Under the pieces are notes generated by a model. It worked only from the letters and a program-made list of their open reading frames with translations, was not told the origin of the DNA and did no database searches. DNA of 64,000 nt from Lichina pygmaea (taxonomy: Eukaryota; Ascomycota; Lichinomycetes; Lichinales; Lichinaceae), in assembly GCA_963422465.1 (NCBI GenBank), contig OY730172.1:3906001-3970000 (forward strand). The letters are read 5' to 3'. The translations under genes were made by a program, and so were the position numbers. Shown one piece after another: positions 1 to 10,744 of this stretch; position 1 is the stretch's first letter; every line of letters begins with the position of its first letter.

Positions 1-222
1 TTGCGTAGCAACGGGAGATGGAAGCGCATGAAATTCTCTCAGGAGACTGCACCGCGTTACATAAGCAATGAAGAGATCAAAACTTCTTTTGACAACCCCG
101 CGAAGATCGTTAGCGCGACCAAAAGAATCTCACAATCAACACGTAGCACGGTAAAAGCTTCAGTTTCCTCAATCGACGCAGACGACCAGTCAACGACTTG
201 AATCAGCCACAGGGACCCCACC
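1..222. other. Upstream region of RIP1, no gene supported
   Basis: An open frame runs from the window edge to a stop at 199-201, but it resembles no family I recognise and ends only 21 bp before the RIP1 start. It is more likely 5' leader or promoter sequence than an exon. An exon of a gene lying outside the window cannot be excluded. Confidence 0.3.
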
Positions 223-1336
223 ATGCCTACATTGCCTTCAACGATCTCGCCAGCGCTGAGAACATGCGCCCGTCGACAATTGGCTCTCCTCTCGACATGT
301 AATGTAGCCTCACCACCGCTCCATCACCGGCGAGGAGGTCAACAGCCGCCGCAACAGCAACGCCGACGAGAGAAGAGCGACGTCGCGGCGACAGCGTATT
401 TCGAGTCGCCATTCCCGAAGAACCCCACGCAGCCAACGATCAACATACCCGACTTTGGCAAGTACAAGAGCGAACGTCCGGCCGACACGAACTTGGTCTT
501 TCAGTACTTCATGGCGGGCGCCTTTGGCATGTTGACGGCGGCCGGGGCCAAACAGACGGTGCAAGGTGGGTGTTCTCGACGGGCATCATGTCTAGCGGGC
601 ATCTCGCAGTTGGATGAGATGCTCCGATGATCCAGGCCTATTGATCATTGTTGACGCTACGCACGACTTTCGAGCTGACATGGCCGTGTCTTAGATTTCC
701 TCGTCAACCTGTCCGCATCGGCGGATGTGCTGGCTCTGGCCAAGGTCGAAGTCGACCTGAACACGATTCCAGAAGGCAAGAATGTAAGTCCCTGCCTGTT
801 TCTGAACGTGTACTTTGCCCCACACATCACCCCATCTCCTTTGTGGCATTCATCGAGCTGACAACCGACGCAGGTCATCATCAAGTGGCGCGGCAAGCCC
901 GTCTTCATCCGCCACCGCACGTCCGACGAGATCGAAACGGCACAGAAGGAAGCCTGGGACAAGCTGCGAGATCCCGAGTCGGACGAGGACCGGGTCAAGA
1001 AACCGGAGTGGCTTGTCATGATCGGTGTGTGCCCTATTCGTCTGACCAGAAAGCCATGACTCGCTGTCCCCTCCATCCATTTGAGCTTCCACATCTTACT
1101 CTACTTGACACCACGTAAAATACACCAGCTAAGCTCTGATCACTCTCTACGCAGGCGTCTGCACACATCTCGGATGCGTTCCAATCGGCGAAGCCGGCGA
1201 CTTTGGCGGCTGGTTCTGTCCGTGCCACGGCTCGCACTACGATCTTTCAGGCCGAGCGCGGAAGGGACCTGCGCCGCTCAACCTGCCCGTCCCAGACTAC
1301 GAGTTTACAACCGACACTTCGATCGTCATCGGGTAG
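223..1336 (+). CDS. Rieske iron-sulfur subunit of cytochrome bc1 complex
   Basis: This is the catalytic [2Fe-2S] subunit of respiratory complex III, which passes electrons from ubiquinol to cytochrome c1 at the inner mitochondrial membrane. Exons are 223-565, 695-783, 874-1024 and 1155-1336, giving 254 aa, a usual length for the family. Residues 1-55 are basic and Ala/Gln-rich, as in a mitochondrial presequence. A transmembrane anchor follows near residues 88-112, with the conserved hinge ([20 protein letters not shown]) after it. The cluster motifs are CTHLGC (C197, H199, C202) and CPCHGS (C216, C218, H219), so all four ligands and the disulfide pair are present. All introns have GT..AG ends and keep phase. 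The gene converges with SHE9. Confidence 0.96.
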
Positions 1337-2312
1337 TCGTAGCACCACCCAGTCAAGCGATTTCTTAGCTTCTTTCTAGAATTCTCTGTGCGCCTTCTAC
1401 TCCACGTCACGCCTCTTCTTCTTCTTCTTCTTCTTCTTCTTCTTCGTGTTCTTCGTACTATCCCTGTACCAACAACACATATTTCCCCCCGTCCCTACAA
1501 AACCCAACAACATCAACCCATCGAGCCATCCACCTCGAGCAGCCAAAAACGCTTCACCTCTTGAGACAGATACGTAACAGTTAGACTTGCGACCGAGATT
1601 GTACAGAGTCGACACAACCAGACAGGTAGCGTGGCCAGGTAGTTGGTGCTAGACGCCCCACACTACGTCACACAGGAGATCCTCCGAGTATTTCGGCCGT
1701 CTTCTTGACTCTTTCAGTGCCACAGTCACTGTACTCCGATAGCTACAGCACTGTACTCCTAGTAACACTATACCCCTGAAGAGTGTAATTACCACTCCTA
1801 GCATGCTGTACTCGTAGTGTACTGTACTACTCTCATAGCCGTGCAGTACCTCGTGATCGCATACCCACCGCTCCCTACTTATCTACAGAACGGGACAAGT
1901 CCCCTTGTTCGACGTCGAGCACGTAGAGCCACGGTTCCTACGTACAGTACGTATTTCATACGTGTCTAGATCCTGCTGCCGCTGTAGAGGTAGACGTCCG
2001 TGAGGTGCCTACCGTACCATAGCACGTACCGGGCGACAAGGCGGTACTGCACGAGACGCGATGGACGAGGAGAAGGACCGGCACGAGGAGTATAGTATGG
2101 AAGGGAGGAGATGCATTGGGCTAGCTCGAGAGCTTGCAAGGGCTTTTCTTTGGAACGGCCGAATCGAGTTTCACGCTGCCGACGGACGTCTCTCTCTCGG
2201 GCTTCGCTTCTCTGCGCTACAACAAGACCGTCTATGAGAAGATGGTTCGCAAGAAAGATGGTCCACAAGATGATGGATCTCCGGCCGAGGCTTTTGTGGT
2301 CACGAACACGTT
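1337..2312. other. Spacer between convergent RIP1 and SHE9
   Basis: No gene is seen. It holds the 3' ends of RIP1 and SHE9, a CTT microsatellite near 1413-1445 and a stretch rich in GTAC/ACTGTACT words (about 1720-1980). Short open frames at 2100-2330 resemble no family. Confidence 0.6.
1413..1445. repeat. (CTT)n microsatellite
   Basis: About eleven CTT units lie just downstream of the RIP1 stop codon. Confidence 0.9.
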
Positions 2313-3641
2313 CTAGCCGCGTCGTATGATCAGGGCGGATATGATGGCGCATACGCCGGCTCCGGCGACGAATCCTTCGAGGGCGACTAGCGTGACGTCG
2401 ACTTTGCGCAGGGGCGACGCGTGCTCGGCGCTGAGCAGGTTGGCGACGGCGTCTGGGAGGTATGCTTGCAGCTTGGACGGGAAGGATGGGAAGGATGGCG
2501 AGGGGTGGGCAGGAGATGATCGTGAGGACTGTAGAGGGGAAGGAGGGGAAGGGATGGATGCTTGGGGCGATGTTAGGGTAGGTTCGGGTGAAGTGGTGCT
2601 CTCTTCGGGGGAAATGTCGGGCGGAGTTGCCAGAAAGACGTCTTGTCGAGTATCGGCCGGGCTGTCTACGGCCGCCGTAGACATCGTAGTACCGGCAGGA
2701 GTTGGTACGGCAGCGGCGGCAAGAGGCGCTCTCTCACGCTCAATGGCCTCGCGTACCTTCTCCTCAAAGCCATTGACGAGCCGTTTCCGTCTCCAGGGCT
2801 CGACTCCCACCTGGAATACGACAAAGAGCAGGACGTTCACGGCCATGAGACCCCAGGTGCCCCATGTGCTCATGCGCCGGATCTTGTCGCTCCAGATCTG
2901 CTCCTCGTGATACCGGGCCATGATGCTGCGGCTCAGTTTGGCGGCTGCTTCTTCGGCCGTGCGCTCAGCCCCGGCAAGCACCTCTGCCGCTTTCGTCTCG
3001 GCCTGCTCGTTGGCATGGTCGGACCGGTACAGGGCCGTGAACCGCTCGAGGTCTTGCGACGTCCACGCGTGTTTGCGCTGCAACAGCTCGTTGACCTCGC
3101 GTTGCGAGGCCGATCTCTGTGCGATGGCGCTGGTGTAGCTTTCCTTCGCTGTCCGTACGGCAGCCCGGGCCCCCTGCACAAACGCCTCCTGAGTCTCGAT
3201 GGACCGCTTCAGGGACTCGATACCGGAGTAGCCTGTCAAGTCGTTCAAATGCCGGCTTGCCTGGAAGATGTTCGATTGCAGGTCGTCCATCAGGGAGCTG
3301 AAGCCTTTGGACAGCCGCGAGCGTCGATGCTCGGCTTGTGACGGAAGATTCGCAGCGTCCGTTGCTTCATGGTCGTCCTTGCTGCTCTGGGGATCAGGCG
3401 TGGCTGTTGCACTCCCTGTAGAGCTGGCATGGCGGTGTAACGAAGTAGAAAGCGACGCTCTGGGCGTCGACCTTGTCGACAAAGGTAACGCTTGCCATCC
3501 TAGCCGACGAGCACACGGACAGGCGACACCTTTGCTGGCGGGCAGGACTCCAATTGCCGCCGCCGCCGCGTTCCATAATCCGGCGTTGAAGGAGCACGTC
3601 GGGGCCAAGTGTGGATGCAAGGCCCGTAGATGGATCTGCAT
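2313..3641 (-). CDS. She9/Mdm33 mitochondrial inner-membrane protein
   Basis: A single-exon gene of 442 aa. The family controls inner-membrane fission and cristae shape and acts as a homo-oligomer in the mitochondrial inner membrane. Residues 1-70 form an Arg/Ser/Ala-rich presequence. The family core spans about 120-215 and includes [28 protein letters not shown] and [10 protein letters not shown]. Coiled-coil helices flank it. A first membrane segment is at about 259-281 and a second at the C-terminus (about 415-439), so the coiled coil would face the matrix. The stretch between the two segments (about 300-410) is Pro/Ser-rich and low in complexity. The start codon is the first Met of the open frame. 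A pogo transposon sits 217 bp upstream of it. Confidence 0.93.
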   Translation of the reverse strand: MQIHLRALHPHLAPTCSFNAGLWNAAAAAIGVLPASKGVACPCARRLGWQALPLSTRSTPRASLSTSLHRHASSTGSATATPDPQSSKDDHEATDAANLPSQAEHRRSRLSKGFSSLMDDLQSNIFQASRHLNDLTGYSGIESLKRSIETQEAFVQGARAAVRTAKESYTSAIAQRSASQREVNELLQRKHAWTSQDLERFTALYRSDHANEQAETKAAEVLAGAERTAEEAAAKLSRSIMARYHEEQIWSDKIRRMSTWGTWGLMAVNVLLFVVFQVGVEPWRRKRLVNGFEEKVREAIERERAPLAAAAVPTPAGTTMSTAAVDSPADTRQDVFLATPPDISPEESTTSPEPTLTSPQASIPSPPSPLQSSRSSPAHPSPSFPSFPSKLQAYLPDAVANLLSAEHASPLRKVDVTLVALEGFVAGAGVCAIISALIIRRG

Positions 3642-3858
3642 GTCCCGCAGTAGGTCAGCTCAGCTTCTCTGAACCTCAGCTCAAATGTATAGACACTATA
3701 CGGTACCCACTACTGACGCCTTATGTGCTGCACCCATTGTTCGCACCTCTGACTGAAACGGCGACAACCATCACGGCATCGTTTGGAATCGTTCAGTGAT
3801 GCACGGGGTACCCCGGTACCGCACACGACCCTATGCCTTGCTGACTAATCGCAGCTTA
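3642..3858. promoter_or_regulatory. SHE9-side half of an ancestral divergent promoter
   Basis: This short non-coding stretch runs from the SHE9 start to the TA target of the pogo element. With 12550-12667 it would make an original spacer of about 330 bp between the divergent SHE9 and mS12 genes. No clear TATA box is seen. Confidence 0.5.
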
Positions 3859-3898
3859 CCGTATCCGATCACGTGATGGTTGATATCAGGTGGTGAGC
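3859..3898 (+). repeat. Left terminal inverted repeat of pogo element
   Basis: It begins CCGTA directly after the TA target and contains the palindrome GATCACGTGATG. It pairs with 12510-12549. Confidence 0.88.
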
Positions 3899-4797
3899 GA
3901 TAAATGCAGTTTTCAACCCTCTTTTTTCAAATCACCATGGAGAAGCCGTACGACGACCGAATGAGTGATGCTCTTGCGGAGCTTAATCTAGAAGACCAAA
4001 TCAACTATTCTGCCACTGCTTCAAGGTACAATGTCAGCCGCCAGACACTTTCTCGACGGCACAAAGGAAAAAGCACGTCCCACAAGGTGGTCAATGCGAC
4101 AGTCCGACAAGCACTTTCCGGGATCCAAGAAGCAAAGCTAGTGGAGCGCATTAGTGCCCATAGCATTCAGGGATGGCCAATGACCCCCCAGGTTGTCCGG
4201 GACCTAGCAGAGCGTATTGCTGGAAGGCCGCTAGGAGAGTGCTGGACTTGACACTTTGTACAACACCATTCTGATGAGCTTAAGAGTGTCTTCCTTAAGC
4301 CAATTGACAAGCAACACAAATAGGCTGAGTCTGTAGTCCATATCAAAGCTTTCTATCAGCTGGTAACATTATCTAGTCTTATTTATGAAGAATATGCTAA
4401 ATTTTGTCTAGTTGTCAGACACCATCGAGAAATACCAGATCACAGCAGACAACATCTACAATGTTGACAAGAAAGGCTTCATGATTGGTCAAAGACATGC
4501 TTCCTGATGAATTATCAACAAGAAAGCCCACAAAGCTGGCAAAATCCTCGGTGCCAATCAAGATAGGAGCTGGGAGTTTGTGACTCTTCTGGCATGCATC
4601 CGAGCAACTGGATTATGTATCCCACCAACACTGATCTACCAGAGTCAGTCGTATGATCTTCTGGATACATGGGTGGAGAGTCTGAACAACACAGAGGTAT
4701 ACTTTGCTGTCTCTGAGAAGGGGTGGACTAACAATAAGCTTGGTCTTCAATGGTTAGAGAAAGTTTTTGATAAGTATACTAAAGCTAAGGTAGGGTG

Positions 4798-4802
4798 GAG
4801 CT
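4798..4802 (+). repeat. 5-bp target site duplication, left
   Basis: GAGCT lies immediately before the TG of the 5' LTR and is repeated exactly at 11345-11349 after the CA of the 3' LTR. Five base pairs is the usual staggered cut for Ty3/gypsy integrases. Confidence 0.92.
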
Positions 4803-4928
4803 TGTTACGACCCATGGGATGGGAGCCACTCATTTGTAGGCAATCAGGCTGCGGGCCAGGCAAGAGGACACCATGGAAGTCAAGTGACCAACCAACAAGG
4901 GGTCACGTGACTGTCGAGACACACGGGA

Positions 4929-5104
4929 GTCTTGACGCAGGATGCATGAAGCATCGAGACAATCTCACCAGTCTTGACGCAGGATGCATGAAGCATCGAG
5001 ACAATCTCACCAGTCTCGACGCAGGATGCATGAAGCATCGAGACAATCTCACCAGTCTCGACGCAGGGTGCATAACATGGTGGGACCGTCGAGACAATCT
5101 CACC
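4929..5104 (+). repeat. 42-bp tandem array in the 5' LTR
   Basis: Units begin at 4929, 4971, 5013 and 5055. Three are full length and the fourth is diverged. Each unit contains TCGAGACAATCTCACCAGTC and the near-palindrome ATGCATGAAGCAT. The same array lies in the 3' LTR from about 10871. It is placed like an enhancer, upstream of the LTR TATA box. Confidence 0.9.
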
Positions 5105-5121
5105 CGTCTCGACGTCGAGAC

Positions 5122-5149
5122 TGTCGAGACAATCTTGATTGTCTCGACA
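5122..5149 (+). promoter_or_regulatory. Perfect 13-bp inverted repeat upstream of LTR TATA box
   Basis: TGTCGAGACAATC and its exact reverse complement are separated by two bases and end 9 bp before the TATA box. The half-site shares CGAGACAATC with the tandem array, which suggests one binding factor for both. That is inference. Confidence 0.7.
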
Positions 5150-5158
5150 GGCCAGCAC

Positions 5159-5164
5159 TATATA
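5159..5164 (+). promoter_or_regulatory. LTR TATA box
   Basis: TATATA within ACTATATAGTCC. The word taken as the likely transcript start lies about 30 bp downstream (5190-5202). The 3' LTR has the same box at 11101-11106. Confidence 0.7.
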
Positions 5165-5402
5165 GTCCGACGATAGTTCCCCTATAGAACGATCATCTTC
5201 AACTCATGTTATGATCCAGACAACTAGATCTACTTCAATACAATCCTTTTGTACGAAGCTATTGATCAGGTGTCACCACCACCACATTCCACCAAACCCC
5301 TTCGCGCTCCTTGACATTCCTCTCCTGCGAGAACCAACCCGCCTTCCGCATCTCGCCCTTAATCCTATACTCGGTTAGGACGGCACAGTACGGACCGCAA
5401 CA

Positions 5403-5413
5403 CTTTGAAGACC
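5403..5413 (+). other. Primer binding site, probably self-priming
   Basis: The 11 bases after the 5' LTR do not match the usual tRNA-type TGG start. Instead TTGAAGAC (5405-5412) is complementary to GTCTTCAA, found about 35 bp after the LTR TATA box (11137-11144; ATCTTCAA at 5195-5202). This matches the Tf1-type arrangement, where the 5' end of the element's own RNA primes reverse transcription. Confidence 0.55.
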
Positions 5414-5420
5414 CTCAAGG

Positions 5421-6920
5421 ATGAGTACCTTAGGAGCAACCAACCCCAACTTCTCAGATGGAAAGATTAGCGTCGCCAAGCCAGACCTGTTCTACGGCGA
5501 AAGAAACAAGGTCGACGACTGGCTCATGCAACTCCAAGTCTACTTTCAATTCCAACCAGAGACGAAGCTGCCTAAGGAGAAGTGGCCCCTCTTCGCAACC
5601 ACTTACATGAGAGGCAATGCTTATCGATGGATCAAGCCCTACGTCAACAAACATCTCTCAGGAAACAGAGACCACGATGGCACGTCAGAATAGATAACGA
5701 AATAGACGTGATTCAAGGACAAGATCAAAAGGATCCTTGGACTATCTAACAAAGACAAAGTGGCTATACGAATGATCCAGCACATCAAACAACAATACTC
5801 CGCCGTAGAGTACACCACGCAGTTCAAGCAATACTCAGTACTGACCGACTGGGACAATGACGCCCTGATGGTCATGTACCGACATGGACTCAAGGAAAAT
5901 GTGAAGGATGAAATCACCTTTGACGGACGAGCGGTCGACACACTGGACAAGCTCATCGCACAAGCAATCAACATTGATGACAAACTATTCGAGCGAGCGA
6001 TGGAGAAACGCCACGACAGAGGATACAGCCACCCCGCATGGCATGTGAGCAACCACTACAAGCCGCCTAACAAGACACCACCACATGATCTATATGGCTA
6101 TGCACCCATGGAACTGGATGCAGTCTACCACAAGGGAAGGTTCACGAAGGGAAGAAACAACAAAAAGGGGAAAGCACTGAAGTGCTATGCCTGTGGCAAG
6201 CTAGGCCACATGGCGAAAGACTGTTGTTCAAAGAATAAGGTGCACCGACAGCAACTTAATACGCTCGACGGAGACTGGAATGTCATCGAGCCAGAGGACC
6301 CACCAGGAGAGGCTCAGCTATCCCTCGAACAATAGGACAACTACGATCAGATATTGGAAGCAGCCCACCAACTGGCAGCATCAGGAGGCAAGGATCTACC
6401 AGAACAGACAGGTCAGGACAAGGGACAGGAGCCCTTAACCACCTCTGATGGGGACTGAGATGAACCCGCGTTTATCAAAGAAGAAATACCACAAGGAAGC
6501 TATGCTTACAGCATGGACCCACGAAATCTACGGCACGGCGAACTACAGTGGAGGTTTTGCACAAAGTACTACTGCACCTACCACAAACAACTACGAAGGT
6601 ACGGAGGACATTCACCCTACCACGCCACCTGCCACAAGCATTGGGTTAATTGCAAGAAGGATGCGTGTGAGATCCATCTTTGGGACAAACGCCAACACAC
6701 CGTATTCCCCGGGCACACACATGATTGGCACGAACGCCTCATGTTCCTACAGCAAGGCAACAACCACAACTGCTACGTCAACAATTGGCAGTACTGCCTC
6801 AAGCCTGGATGTGATAAGTATCAGCAAGACAAATTCATGAACAGATTCCTCAGAACTGATGGGAATGGCTGGACCTATTGCCCAGTCAGTGGAAAAACAC
6901 TTCAATCAGGAAAAGACTGA
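5421..6920 (+). pseudogene. gag (capsid, CCHC knuckle, extra Cys/His region), broken
   Basis: One reading frame runs from the ATG at 5421 to the stop at 6918-6920, interrupted by nonsense codons at 5691, 5703, 5709, 6333 and about 6457, with no frameshift. The capsid-like part covers about 5421-6090. A CCHC zinc knuckle (CYACGKLGHMAKDC) is at 6183-6224. After an acidic linker comes a second segment rich in Cys, His and aromatic residues (about 6540-6830). The product would form the virus-like particle and bind element RNA. The end overlaps the pol frame. Confidence 0.85.
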
Positions 6921-9900
6921 ACTCCCTTGTCAAGGGGCGACATCAGGAGCTCAACAACATGACCCCTAGCAACGCAAAGCACCTGCGATTGCCTGTGTCA
7001 CTACACGCCAACACGCCAGTACAGATATACGCACTTGTTGACTCTGGAGCCAGTGGAAACTACATTTCAAGACAACTTTACAACACCCTCGGCACTGGAA
7101 GGAGACGCAAGCAGCAGCCCTATCAGCTCGCGATGGCAAATGGACAGACAGAGCTAGTCTGCCATAAGACACAGCCAATGGAAATAGTTACTGGACACTA
7201 TGCTGAAAGGATCTACCTTGATATTGTCAAGTTGGCCACTCAGGATATCTATTTGGGGATGCCTTGGCTAAAGAAGCATAACCCAGTTGTTAACTGGAGG
7301 ACAGGAGTACTCACGTTTAGGAACTGCACTAACAACGCAGCTCGGACCTGTTACCAGCCGCAGAAGGCGTGGACAGATGAGGGAAGGAGTTCTCAGTGGA
7401 ACCTCACTGACAGAAAGAACAACTCTCAAGAGAAGAGGTCTGCCTTGACAGGCACACCCCGGAACCAGGTGGCCAAACAGTCAGAGATGAAGAGAGAGGA
7501 AGTTGTTAACCCTCTGGAGATTCCTGAAGAGTACTGACCTGGGTATGATAACCTCTTTCAGGAAGAGACAATGACAGCAGTGTTACCTAAGCACCAACCT
7601 TGGGATCATGAGATCAAGTTGCAACCAGGGACGGAGCCAGGATTTGGACTAATTTACCAGTTATCAGAGAAAGAGCTTCAAGTACTTCGCGAGTACCTGA
7701 AGGAAAACCTGAAAAAGGGTTTCATTCGAGAATCTCAATCGCCAGCAGGATACCCGATACTATTTGCACCAAAGAAAGACAGAAGTCTTTGACTTTGTGT
7801 GGACTACAGGAAACTCAACAACATTACCATCAAGAACTGATATCTGTTGCCAAATGCGAACGAATTGCGAGACAGGATCAGCCAAGCTACAATCTTCACC
7901 AAGCTGGACTTGAAAGGAGCATACAACCTGATACGCATGAAAGAAGGAGAAGAATGGAAGACAGCCTTCAGAACCTGATACAGACACTACAAGTATCTGG
8001 TTATGCTATTCGGACTCACAAACACACCAGCAACATGTCAAGCATTGATCAACAATATCATCAGAGTATACCTAGACCAAACAGCTATCGCCTACTTGGA
8101 CAACATTCTTGTCTACTCGAACACGCAACAGGAACATACCAAACATGTGAAGGATGTTCTACGATGCCTACAAGAGGCAGGGCTCAAGCTCAACCTGAAG
8201 AAATGCGAGTTCAACAAACTGGAAGTTGAATTCCTCAGATACATCATAGGAATCAAAGAGATCAAGATTGATCCTGAGAAAATCAAAGTGATTTAACAAT
8301 AGCCAACACCAACATCAGTTAAGGAAGTACAAGCCTTCCTAGGATTTGCCAACTTCAACTGATAGTTTATCAAGAACTACTCCCAGACAGCAACACCACT
8401 GACAGAACTCACAAAGAAGGACGTGGAGTACCGGTGGACGGAGAGACAACAAAAAGTATTCCAGCAGCTCAAGGACACTTGCGCCAAGGAACCAGTTCTC
8501 CTCAACTTCAAGACAGGCCAACTGACATGAATCAAGACAGACACTTCAGATCAGGCAGTGGGAGCATGTTTATGCTAACAGGCAGACGGCAAGTGGCACC
8601 CAGTTGCCTACTACTCACGAAAAATAACACAAGCAGAATGAAACTATGATATCCACGACAAAGAGCTACTGGCAGTCGTCAACGCACTCGAACACTGGAG
8701 AGTGTACGCAGAAAGCAGTTCCGAACTCACTGTTCTCACAGACCACAAGAATCTGACAACGTTCACGACAACCAAGAAGTTGAACAGACGGCAAGTCAGA
8801 TAGGCTGAACTCCTAGGGCAACACAAGTTTAAGATCTTGTACACCCCCGGACAAGACAATAGGAGAGCAGACACACTAAACTGACAAAAAGACCACATGG
8901 AAGATGATGAACACCAAGGAACAATCTTACAGCAGGACCAGCAAGGGAACCTGGTGCCTCAACCACAGATCAACAAGCTCACGGCAGAAGACACTGAGGA
9001 ATTAATAAGGAACTACCACGACAATCCAGCACATGGTCACCCAGGAATCTCCAAGACCACAGACCTTATCCAACGGGCAGGGAACAATGTCATCAACCTC
9101 TGACAACATGTCACAAGCTACATCAGCAAATGTCTACTATGCCAGAAAAACAAACATGGAAGACACAAGCCATATGGAGAAGGACACCTGAACACGATAC
9201 CAAGAGGCCTGTGGGAAGACGTGTCAATGGACTTCATCACAAAACTACCCAAGTCCAAAGACCCAGTCACAGGAATCATCTACAACTTGATTATGGTGAT
9301 AGTGGACAGATTCACAAAATATCTAATAGTGGTACCATTCAAGGAAACCCACACAGCAGAGCAGTTGGGACACCTCCTACTGGACAGATTGGTCAGGGAC
9401 CACAGAGTTCCAATCACAGTTATTACTGACAGAGATAAACTCTTCACATCCAACTACTGGAAGACAATCAGTGCAGTCATGGGAACAAAACCCAAAATGT
9501 CTACAGCCTATCACCCACGAACCGACAGCCAGACGGAGCAAGCAAACCAAGTCCTGGAGACTTATTTGCAGTATTACATCAACCAGACCCACAGCAATTA
9601 GGTACAATTATTACCAGTGGTACAGCTGGCAATCAACCAGCACAGATCAGACTCAACAAAGGAATCGCCATTCTTTGCCAATTTTGGACAACACACAAAC
9701 ATCGGAATGCCAAGCAGAGCTTCACCAAACGCAGAGAAAGCACTCCAATATGACAAGCTCCTACGACAAACACACACGATGATGAGGCATTACCTTCAAG
9801 AGACCTCAGAAAAGATGCAACACCAAATAGACAAAAAATCAAAAATGGCACCTCAGCTGAAGAAGGGGGATAAAGTCTACCTCCTCACAAAAAATTGGAA

Positions 9901-10237
9901 AGTCAAGAAACCAAGAACAAAGAAACTGGACTATGTCAAGGTTGGACTATTTTCAGTCGAAGAAAGAACTGGACCAGTCAACGTCAGACTGCGACTACCG
10001 AGAGACACTCGGGTACACCCAAACTTTCACATCTTAATGATCAAATTAGCTGACCAGAGCACACTCTTGCAGGAAACATTTCATTACCAACCAGAGGAAG
10101 AACAGGAATTCAAGGTCGAACAGATCTTGAAGAGAAAAGGTCAGTGATACCTTGTCAAGTGGAAAAACTACCCAGACTCGGAAAATACCTGGGAACCACT
10201 CAGGAACCTCGCGAACTGCCAGCTCCTTCTGCAGTAG
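6878..10237 (+). pseudogene. pol (PR-RT-RH-IN-chromodomain), broken
   Basis: The frame is -1 relative to gag and stays open in phase from the overlap to the stop at 10235-10237, with at least a dozen nonsense codons (7535, 7790, 7838, 7976, 8294, 8300, 8360, 8363, 8528, 8801, 8882, 9101, 9599, 10145) and no frameshift. Protease has DSGASGNYIS (Asp at 7040). RT has VDYRKLN (about 7800) and YLDN at 8093-8104 in place of YLDD, so the second catalytic Asp is lost. RNase H starts near 8430. Integrase has a zinc-binding His/Cys region (about 9010-9150), MDFIT (Asp at 9230), a second Asp in VITDRDK and a Glu in SQTEQANQ. A chromodomain (YLVKWKNYPDSENTWEPL) lies at about 10110-10205. Confidence 0.9.
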
Positions 10238-10700
10238 TTCCGGCAGCAGCAGGACTGAACAGCTTGGCCTGCAGCGCGGACGTGTCAATGACTGTTACTG
10301 ACAAGTCTTCACCATCCACCTCCATCTCAGCAACAAGGCACTGGAGCTTCTTCTTTGCTTGACTCTCAGCACCTTCAAGAACTTTTCACTTTCAGAACAC
10401 ACGAGCCTGCAGCTCGGCAAGCTGCTCAACAAGAGTGTCCTGCTTGGCCTCATCAACAGCCAAATCCTCGCGAAGGTTATCTTGGGTTATGTTCAGCGAC
10501 TCCCAAGAAAGTGACACACAGGACTTCCCACGACAAGTGCATTCAGCGCACTTCAACTTATTGTTGTCGTCAGACATTTGGAAGCAGGGCTTGTGGTTCA
10601 AAATACAGAAGTCACACAGAGCAAGTGACACGAAGTTATGATCACGGATCTGGGCTGCCAGTTGTTTTCGGTAAGCAGAGGCACATGATTTTGCAGACAT
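10200..10700 (-). pseudogene. Antisense Cys-rich ORF in the retrotransposon
   Basis: On the minus strand a frame runs from the Met at 10700 (open upstream to 10757, inside the LTR) to a stop at 10200-10202. It is broken only by two TGA codons near 10390, which would leave about 166 aa. The start side holds a Cys cluster, CDFC-x6-C-x11-CAEC-x-C-x4-C, followed by a Leu/Glu-rich coiled-coil-like stretch and an acidic region. It ends tail-to-tail with pol, overlapping its last 38 bp. The spaced Cys pairs suggest zinc binding. I recall similar Cys-pair proteins in other fungal genomes but cannot name a family, so the function is unknown. Confidence 0.6.
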
Positions 10701-10727
10701 ACTCAAGAATTCATCAAGACGATGAAT

Positions 10728-10741
10728 GAAGGAGAGGAGGG
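10728..10741 (+). other. Polypurine tract
   Basis: GAAGGAGAGGAGGG lies three bases before the 3' LTR, the usual site of plus-strand priming. Confidence 0.75.
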
Positions 10742-10744
10742 TAA

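Larger units (their letters stand above)
4803..5402 (+). repeat. 5' LTR (600 bp)
   Basis: It begins TGTTACGACC and ends GACCGCAACA. It contains a 42-bp tandem array (4929-5104), a perfect inverted repeat (5122-5149) and a TATA box (5159-5164). It aligns to the 3' LTR without gaps (constant offset 5942). By eye there are about 33 differences, all transitions, about 24 of them at sites where one copy has CpG. Confidence 0.95.

Noticed and set aside
4880-5187. Repetitive open frames on both strands in the LTRs (also 10822-11115)
   Set aside because: They translate the 42-bp tandem array, whose length is a multiple of three; no independent sign of coding.
5403-5420. tRNA-type primer binding site
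   Set aside because: No TGG at the LTR edge and no recognisable tRNA 3'-end complement; self-priming fits better.
6878-6920. Programmed -1 frameshift site between gag and pol
   Set aside because: The frames are in -1 relation and overlap, but no clear X XXY YYZ heptamer is in phase with gag. The mutated state prevents a decision.
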